DNA of 64,000 bases, taken from the NCBI RefSeq assembly GCF_008123965.1, contig NZ_VSTH01000018.1:1-64000 (forward strand). The letters are read 5' to 3'. This stretch comes from Bradyrhizobium hipponense (GTDB lineage: Bacteria > Pseudomonadota > Alphaproteobacteria > Rhizobiales > Xanthobacteraceae). The position numbers were made by a program, and so were the translations under genes. Shown one piece after another: positions 58,497 through 64,000 of this stretch; within the stretch, counting starts at the first letter, position 1; the number at the start of each line of letters is the position of its first letter. The notes beneath the pieces were generated by a model, which was given only the letters and a program-made list of their open reading frames with translations, was not told the origin of the DNA and made no database searches.

Positions 58497-59591
58497 ATGG
58501 CCGAGCCACGTGATTACTACGAGTTGCTCGGCGTTCCGCAGGACGCCGACAAGATGGCGATCAAAGACGCCTTCCGACAACTTGCGCTCAAATACCATCC
58601 AGACCGCAACAAGGAGCCGGGCGCGAGCGAGCGCTTCAAAGAGATCGCTCAAGCTTATGCGGTCCTGAGTGATCCCAAGACACGGGCCGAATACGATGCC
58701 CGCGGCTATGCCGGTGTCTCGGGCTTCTCGTCCGAAGATCTGTTCGGCGGGATCAATTTCGACGACATTTTTGGTGGGGTCGGATTCGATTTTGGCAGTC
58801 GAAGTGTGTTCGATCGGCTGTTCCAGCATCGCACTACGGCGCGCCAAGGCGAAGACATCGAAATCACCGTCACCGTCCCACTCGAGCGTGTGTTGACCGG
58901 CGGAGCAGAAATAGTTCACGTGAAGCGGCCTGCCACCTGCCAAGCTTGCAAAGGGTCAGGGGCCAAGGTCGGCACAAAACCGCGAACCTGCAACAAATGC
59001 GGTGGCAGCGGGCAACGCGTGCGCAGCCTAGGCAAGCAGGGACTTACCTTGCGGCAGATTATGACCTGTCCGGACTGCGCGGGCAGCGGCACTATCCTCG
59101 ATAGTCCGTGTCCGGAGTGCAGCGGCATTGGGCAAGTCGTGCGCAATGAAGCAATCACAGTGCGGATCCCTGTGGGGGTAGAGGACGGCATGACGCTGCG
59201 CGTGCCCCGCCGTGGGCAGCCCGCCGACCAATTAGGATTGCCGGCCGGCGATCTTTTTGTTGTCATTCGCACGGCTGACGATCCGCGTTTCGAGCGTCAT
59301 GGACGTGACCTCTATCGGATCGAGACAATTGATGTGGTCGATGCCGTGCTCGGGACGGATATTGAAGTTCCCACACTTGAGGGTCGAGTTCCGGCCAAGG
59401 TCGAACCGGGTACGCAACCCGACACGGTCCTGCGTCTGCGCGGTAGGGGCCTGCCGCAATTCGGTGGCGGTGCCCGTGGGGACCTCTACGTGCGCGTACA
59501 TGTCCACATCCCTCAACGCCTATCCGATCAACAGCGGCGCCTGTTTGAGCAATTGCGGGCGACCGCGAATCGCAAGCCTTCTTCGGCCTAA
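58497..59591 (+). CDS. dnaJ: DnaJ-family co-chaperone with zinc finger, 364 aa
   Basis: ATG 58497. The J-domain starts DYYELLGVPQDADKMAIKDAF with the HPD tripeptide (KYHPDRNK). A Gly/Phe region follows, then four zinc Cys pairs (CQACKGSG, CNKCGGSG, CPDCAGSG, CPECSGIG) and the client-binding C-terminal domain (LRVPRRGQPADQLGLPAGDLFV). It stimulates DnaK and holds unfolded clients. It is slightly shorter than canonical DnaJ, and dnaK is not adjacent, so it is a second, specialised copy. A candidate RpoH promoter lies upstream. Confidence 0.93.
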   Translation: MAEPRDYYELLGVPQDADKMAIKDAFRQLALKYHPDRNKEPGASERFKEIAQAYAVLSDPKTRAEYDARGYAGVSGFSSEDLFGGINFDDIFGGVGFDFGSRSVFDRLFQHRTTARQGEDIEITVTVPLERVLTGGAEIVHVKRPATCQACKGSGAKVGTKPRTCNKCGGSGQRVRSLGKQGLTLRQIMTCPDCAGSGTILDSPCPECSGIGQVVRNEAITVRIPVGVEDGMTLRVPRRGQPADQLGLPAGDLFVVIRTADDPRFERHGRDLYRIETIDVVDAVLGTDIEVPTLEGRVPAKVEPGTQPDTVLRLRGRGLPQFGGGARGDLYVRVHVHIPQRLSDQQRRLFEQLRATANRKPSSA

Positions 59592-59674
59592 TTAAGCCTG
59601 CGCCGGATCGGGCCGCTCAAGCAGGTCGCATTCCGTCGTTAGAGTTAGACACAGCGCTTGCCGATATAAACGCC

Positions 59675-60175
59675 TCAGCGCCACTCCACCTTATCGATCT
59701 TATAGGCCCTGGCACCGCCGGGCGTGATGACCTCGACGAGCGCGCCTTTGGTCTTGCCGATCAGCGCGCGGGCAAGCGGCGAAAAGACCGAAATCTTACC
59801 TCTCCTTGCGTCGGCCTCGGACTCGCCAACGATCTGCCACATCCGCCGCTCGCGCGTGTCATCGTCGGTCAGGGTCACAGTGGCCCCGAACTTGATTGTT
59901 TGGCCAGAGAGCCTCGATACGTCGATCACCTCCGCACGCGCGAGCTTGTCCTGTAGCTCCGCGATGCGCGTCTCATTGAGCTCCTGTTCGGATTTGGCGG
60001 CTTGATAGTCCGCATTCTCAGGTAAGTTGGTGTCGTCCGCCTTGGCATCCTGGATGCGTTCGCCGATGCGCGGGCGCTCGATCTTGATACGGTGCCTCAG
60101 CTCGTCTTGCAGAGATGCGTAGCCGTCGGCTGTCATCGGCAGCCGCTCAATCGGTGCTTCAATAGCCTTGTTCAT
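59675..60175 (-). CDS. greA: Transcript cleavage factor GreA family
   Basis: ATG 60175; an ATG four codons earlier is possible. The long coiled-coil N-terminus ([44 protein letters not shown]) with acidic tip residues ([11 protein letters not shown]) inserts into the RNA polymerase channel, and the C-terminal globular domain ([26 protein letters not shown]) is typical of GreA. It rescues stalled polymerase. The length of 166 aa is normal. It lies downstream of the glycosyltransferase, probably in the same transcript. Confidence 0.93.
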   Translation of the reverse strand: MNKAIEAPIERLPMTADGYASLQDELRHRIKIERPRIGERIQDAKADDTNLPENADYQAAKSEQELNETRIAELQDKLARAEVIDVSRLSGQTIKFGATVTLTDDDTRERRMWQIVGESEADARRGKISVFSPLARALIGKTKGALVEVITPGGARAYKIDKVEWR

Positions 60176-60233
60176 TGGACTGCGCACCTACTCTGCAGGG
60201 GACGCAGCCGGGCAATCGTTGGCCTCGTTTCGC

Positions 60234-61430
60234 TCAGGCTGGAGCATTGCGCTCTCCATGATCATCCTCCTTCCGCATATTTGCTGACGGCACAACTTCA
60301 GGTGAAAACGCTCCGAGTGGATGTTCTTGTACCTTCGGGACGCGCACCAGGCCCGATCTGACTGGTAAGACGATTCTTTGTCCATCAAGCTCGCGGTAAA
60401 TGCCTTTGGTGAACAGCGAGTGGTAAACGCCGATGTAATCCCCGGCCATCCGGCTGGCCGAGAAGCGTTCCTCGAAGCGCCGGCGCACATCGCGACGATT
60501 GAGCGCGATCACGCGCGGAACTGCGTTGACCGCTTCATCAACGGTGTCAACGACAACCCCTGTCGCCCCCGGCTCCACAATCTCCGGAACGGAACCGCAG
60601 CGGAACGCCAGAACCGGCGTGCCACATGCCATCGCTTCGATCACGACAAGGCCAAAGGGCTCCGGCCAATCGATCGGAAACAGCAGGGCCGCTGCGTCCC
60701 CGAGGAATGCACCTTTGGTGCGCTCGTCGATCTCCCCGACATACTCAACATCAGCTCCATCCAGGAGCGGCGCGATGACATCGTGGAAGTAGTGTTCATC
60801 CGCCTTGTCGATCTTGGCGGCGATCTTGAGTGGGATGCCGCAGGTCCGCGCGATCTTGATAGCGAGATCGGGTCGTTTTTCAGGACAGATCCGACCGAGA
60901 AACGCGAGATAGCCCCCGCGCGGATCGAGCGTTGGTCGATACAGATCGATGGGGACGCCGTGGTGAATCGTTGCTACGAAATTCGCGGTCGCGAGCGGAG
61001 CACGCTGCGCATCCGAGATCGAGACCAGCGGCATATTGTCGATCGCCCGATGGAGCGGCTGCAGATCGGGGATATCCAGGCGGCCATGAAGAGTCGTCAG
61101 TGTCCGGGCGGCCATCGGCCGAAAGATCGGGAAATGGAAATAGTCGATGTGGAAGTGAAGGATGTCGAACTCGTTCGCTCGCTCCCGCACCCTGTCGAGC
61201 ATCACCATGTAATGCGGATTGGGGTCGCGAATAGCCGGGTCAAGTCGCAACGCCTCTGGCGAGCACGAGACCAACTCGGCCGAGGTCACGGAATCGCCAC
61301 TTGCAAACAAGGTGACGCGATGACCCTGCCGTACCAGCTCTTCGGTCAAATACGAAACCACTCGCTCGGTCCCACCGTACAAACGAGGTGGAACACTTTC
61401 GAACAGCGGCGCGATTTGCGCGATCCTCAT
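60234..61430 (-). CDS. Family 4 glycosyltransferase, 398 aa
   Basis: ATG 61430 opens MRIAQIAPLFESVPPRLYGG. A GT-B fold is clear: the donor-binding C-terminal half has FLGRICPEKRPDLAIKIA and the EX7E region PEPFGLVVIEAMACGTPVLAF, with Glu residues at the expected places. It transfers a sugar from a nucleotide donor; the acceptor is unknown. The GGTERVVSYLTEELVRQGH start is typical of sugar transfer to lipids or sugars. The short C-terminal extension after residue 360 is Arg/Glu-rich. Confidence 0.9.
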   Translation of the reverse strand: MRIAQIAPLFESVPPRLYGGTERVVSYLTEELVRQGHRVTLFASGDSVTSAELVSCSPEALRLDPAIRDPNPHYMVMLDRVRERANEFDILHFHIDYFHFPIFRPMAARTLTTLHGRLDIPDLQPLHRAIDNMPLVSISDAQRAPLATANFVATIHHGVPIDLYRPTLDPRGGYLAFLGRICPEKRPDLAIKIARTCGIPLKIAAKIDKADEHYFHDVIAPLLDGADVEYVGEIDERTKGAFLGDAAALLFPIDWPEPFGLVVIEAMACGTPVLAFRCGSVPEIVEPGATGVVVDTVDEAVNAVPRVIALNRRDVRRRFEERFSASRMAGDYIGVYHSLFTKGIYRELDGQRIVLPVRSGLVRVPKVQEHPLGAFSPEVVPSANMRKEDDHGERNAPA

Positions 61431-61662
61431 TACTGAGACCCCCAGGCGCACGCGACGATAGCCAGCCGCGCAAACCAACGGGCTGACGGAATGATATGCC
61501 GCCGTCGCTCACGGATCTCGCAACCAGGACCCGATCACGATCAAGACGGAGAACGGGCCAGGCCGACGCCCGGCCCGCGTCCTTATCGTCGAGCGGTCAC
61601 CTGTGGCGGCGTCTGATGCATGAACCATAGCTTCACGCCCGCCAGCAGATTTGCTCCTTGCC

Positions 61663-63303
61663 TCATGCCGCGATGTCCATGTCACTCATTCCGGCGCCCG
61701 GTGACGGCGGCTGGGCTTTCTTCTTTGGCAGCTCGGCGACCATGGCTTCCGTGGTGATCAGCAACCCCGCCACCGACGCGGCGTCCTGCAACGCAGAGCG
61801 GACCACTTTGGTCGGATCAATGATCCCCTTGGAAACAAGGTTGGTGTATTCGCCGTCCTGCGCATTGAAGCCATAGGCATAGGTGTCCTTTTCCAGGATC
61901 TTCCCGACGACGATGGAGCCGTCCTCGCCTGCGTTACGCGCGATCTGGCGGGTCGGCCAGGCAAGCGCCTTGCGGACGATCTCGACGCCATGGCGTTGGT
62001 CGTCGTTCTCCGGTTTCAAGCGCTCCAGTGCCTTCACTGCGCGCAGCAGCGCGACTCCGCCGCCCGGCAGGATGCCTTCTTCGACCGCAGCGCGGGTCGC
62101 GTGCATCGCGTCGTCGACGCGATCCTTTCGCTCCTTGACCTCGATCTCGGTGGCGCCGCCCACGCGGATGACCGCAACGCCGCCTGCGAGCTTGGCAAGC
62201 CGTTCCTGGAGCTTCTCACGGTCGTAATCCGACGTCGTCTCCTCGATCTCGGTCTTGATTTGCTTGATGCGCGCCTCGATGTCCGCCTTCTTGCCGGCCC
62301 CTGAGACGATGGTGGTATTCTCCTTGTCGATTTCAACCTTCTTCGCGCGTCCAAGCATGTTGAGAGTCACGTTCTCGAGCTTGGCGCCCAGATCTTCCGA
62401 GATGTAGGTGCCGCCCGTGAGGATAGCGATGTCCTGCAGCATGGCCTTGCGGCGGTCGCCGAAGCCCGGCGCCTTTACGGCGGCGACCTTGAGCCCTCCG
62501 CGCAGCTTGTTCACCACGAGTGTCGCCAGCGCCTCGCCCTCGATGTCCTCGGCGATGATGAGGAACGGCTTGCCGGACTGCACAACCGACTCGAGCAGCG
62601 GCAAGAGCGGTTGCAGCCCAGACAGCTTCTTCTCGTGGATCAGGATGTACGGGTCTTCCAACTCGACCCGCATCTTGTCGGCATTCGTGACGAAGTAAGG
62701 CGAGAGGTACCCGCGGTCGAATCGCATACCTTCCACGACTTCGAGTTCGGTTTGCAGGGACTTTGCTTCTTCGACGGTGATCACGCCCTCGTTGCCGACC
62801 TTCTTCATGGCGTCGGCCAGGAAGCGGCCGATCTCGTCGTCGCCGTTGGCCGAGATCGTAGCCACCTGGGCTATCTCGTCGTTTGTGATGAGCTTTTTCG
62901 AGTTCTTGCTGAGGTCCTTGACCACCGCCTCAGTCGCGAGATCGATTCCGCGCTTGAGGTCCATCGGATTCATGCCCGCGGCTACCGCCTTGGCGCCTTC
63001 GTGCACGATCGCATGAGCGAGCACTGTCGCGGTGGTGGTGCCGTCGCCGACCTGGTCGGAAGTCTTAGATGCGACCTCGCGCACCATCTGTGCACCCATG
63101 TTCTCGAACTTGTCTTCGAGTTCGATCTCCTTGGCGACGGTAACGCCGTCCTTGGAGATGCGCGGCGCGCCGAACGACTTTTCAATAACCACGTTGCGGC
63201 CCTTCGGGCCGAGCGTCACTCTCACCGCATTGGCGAGAATATCGATCCCGCGCAGCATTTTCTCGCGCGCCTCGGTGGAGAATCTGACTTCCTTCGCGCT
63301 CAT
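61663..63303 (-). CDS. groEL: Chaperonin GroEL, 546 aa
   Basis: ATG 63303 opens [21 protein letters not shown]. All GroEL blocks are present: the [31 protein letters not shown] nucleotide region (in parts), [10 protein letters not shown], and [17 protein letters not shown]. The C-terminus ends in [13 protein letters not shown] rather than a GGM repeat, so this is one of the secondary rhizobial copies. It folds proteins in a double ring with GroES. It is 115 bp downstream of groES. A candidate RpoH promoter precedes groES. Confidence 0.97.
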   Translation of the reverse strand: MSAKEVRFSTEAREKMLRGIDILANAVRVTLGPKGRNVVIEKSFGAPRISKDGVTVAKEIELEDKFENMGAQMVREVASKTSDQVGDGTTTATVLAHAIVHEGAKAVAAGMNPMDLKRGIDLATEAVVKDLSKNSKKLITNDEIAQVATISANGDDEIGRFLADAMKKVGNEGVITVEEAKSLQTELEVVEGMRFDRGYLSPYFVTNADKMRVELEDPYILIHEKKLSGLQPLLPLLESVVQSGKPFLIIAEDIEGEALATLVVNKLRGGLKVAAVKAPGFGDRRKAMLQDIAILTGGTYISEDLGAKLENVTLNMLGRAKKVEIDKENTTIVSGAGKKADIEARIKQIKTEIEETTSDYDREKLQERLAKLAGGVAVIRVGGATEIEVKERKDRVDDAMHATRAAVEEGILPGGGVALLRAVKALERLKPENDDQRHGVEIVRKALAWPTRQIARNAGEDGSIVVGKILEKDTYAYGFNAQDGEYTNLVSKGIIDPTKVVRSALQDAASVAGLLITTEAMVAELPKKKAQPPSPGAGMSDMDIAA

Positions 63304-63418
63304 ATTCGTAGCTCCTCAAAGATCCATTGTGTTCTCCCAGTCCGGTGGAGCCATCTGGTCCGCTCCGTGGATCCGGAGCCCGGCCGCTCAATGCGGTGCA
63401 CCGATGGCTCAGTCGGGG

Positions 63419-63733
63419 TCAGGCCGCTTTCTTCTTGGCCGCCGGCTCTTCAAGCACGCCCATGACGTCGCTCTCTTTCATGATGAGATATTCGGTCCCG
63501 TCGAGCTTGACCTCGGTGCCTGACCATTTTCCGAACAGAACGCGGTCACCGACCTTCAGGTCGATGGGGATCAACTTGCCGGTGTCGTCGCGGCCTCCTG
63601 GCCCCACGGCGATAATCTCTCCCTGCTGCGGTTTCTCTTTGGCCGTGTCGGGGATGATGATGCCGCCGGCGGACTTTTCCTCGGCTTCGATACGCTTGAC
63701 GACCACACGATCGTGGAGCGGGCGGAACTGCAT
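63419..63733 (-). CDS. groES: Co-chaperonin GroES, 104 aa
   Basis: ATG 63733 follows GGAGGAATGC, which fixes the start. The product contains [34 protein letters not shown] (in parts), the mobile loop with GGI, and [15 protein letters not shown]. It caps GroEL. The Lys/Ala-rich tail ([10 protein letters not shown]) is an extension. Together with groEL it forms one operon. Confidence 0.97.
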   Translation of the reverse strand: MQFRPLHDRVVVKRIEAEEKSAGGIIIPDTAKEKPQQGEIIAVGPGGRDDTGKLIPIDLKVGDRVLFGKWSGTEVKLDGTEYLIMKESDVMGVLEEPAAKKKAA

Positions 63734-63810
63734 GCATTCCTCCATTCTGCAAGACCGAATTGTCACAATGCCGCGCCAGGGAGGCAAAAGCCCTAGCTCG
63801 GGCAAAGATT

Positions 63811-63839
63811 GTGTAGGAACGCCAAAAATCGGTTTCAAG
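63811..63839 (-). promoter_or_regulatory. Candidate RpoH promoter for groESL
   Basis: On the minus strand CTTGAA (63839-63834), 17 bases, CTACAC (63816-63811) fit a sigma-32-type promoter. It begins 78 bases before the groES start. A GAGTGCCAA-like half-site near 63855 resembles half of a CIRCE element, but the other half is weak. Confidence 0.45.
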
Positions 63840-64000
63840 ATGCGACTCGAAAAAAATTGGCACTCCTCTCCCTCGACCGCTGCCAGGTTCATAAGCGACT
63901 GGGGCTGCGAGGGGCCGAAGGTCGGAGGTCCGGTTCGGAGATTCCGGGCGGGGTCGGCATGGATTTCCAGGATTCGGCCGCCGGCCCTGGACCTTAGCTG

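Noticed and set aside
63840..63880. CIRCE operator upstream of groES
   Set aside because: One half (GAGTGCCAA-like) is close to the consensus but the partner half matches poorly, so a HrcA site is not claimed.
1..64000. CRISPR arrays, tRNA or rRNA genes
   Set aside because: No regularly spaced repeats, cloverleaf patterns or rRNA signature sequences were noticed on either strand.

Overview
The window looks like chromosome of a high-GC alphaproteobacterium of the Nitrobacteraceae, most probably Bradyrhizobium or a close relative. This rests on recognised protein families: an alphaproteobacterial RpoH, a NodT-type efflux lipoprotein, small zinc-ribbon proteins clustered with Ku and DinB, and GTTC-N7-GTTC SOS boxes. 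No rRNA, tRNA or CRISPR array was seen. All functional calls come from reading the sequence; no database search was possible.

Layout. (1) 1-6.3 kb is an accessory cassette bounded by two copies of a 59-bp imperfect direct repeat (73-131 and 6198-6256). It carries a small membrane protein, a DUF2958 protein beside a PD-(D/E)XK nuclease, a SAM-methyltransferase-like protein and a protein with an HxH motif and a Tyr-x-x-x-Lys motif, like HUH rolling-circle Rep/transposase proteins. (2) 6.3-7.9 kb holds unrecognised small genes. (3) 7.9-18.4 kb is a DNA-damage island: dinB, a chimeric SRAP/YedK-like gene without its catalytic N-terminus, ku, many 50-180 aa proteins, two SOS boxes, and several broken gene remnants that mark repeated duplication and deletion.

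(4) 18.4-27.5 kb is transport: two divergent orphan ModA-like binding proteins, then a TetR-controlled tripartite RND pump (lipoprotein channel, adaptor, permease) with two near-identical 15-bp operators. (5) 28-54 kb is a respiratory and envelope-stress region: cytochrome b561, a cupin plus c-type cytochrome, a poxB-cydA-cydB operon, rpoH, a second RND pump with a Ser/Thr-rich secreted protein, an OmpR-type two-component system, a two-subunit molybdenum hydroxylase, a DUF305 protein, a Tat-exported SDR and two cytosolic oxidoreductases. Seven promoters here share a 16-bp element, consensus YTAAATTCGAGTTTAG, including the promoter of the response regulator, so this block looks like one regulon.

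(6) 54-57 kb holds small secreted proteins. (7) 57-64 kb is a chaperone block: host-attachment-like protein, DnaJ with a candidate RpoH promoter, GreA, a glycosyltransferase, and groEL/groES behind another candidate RpoH promoter. Because rpoH itself carries the shared element, the two-component system could feed into the heat-shock genes; that link is inference.
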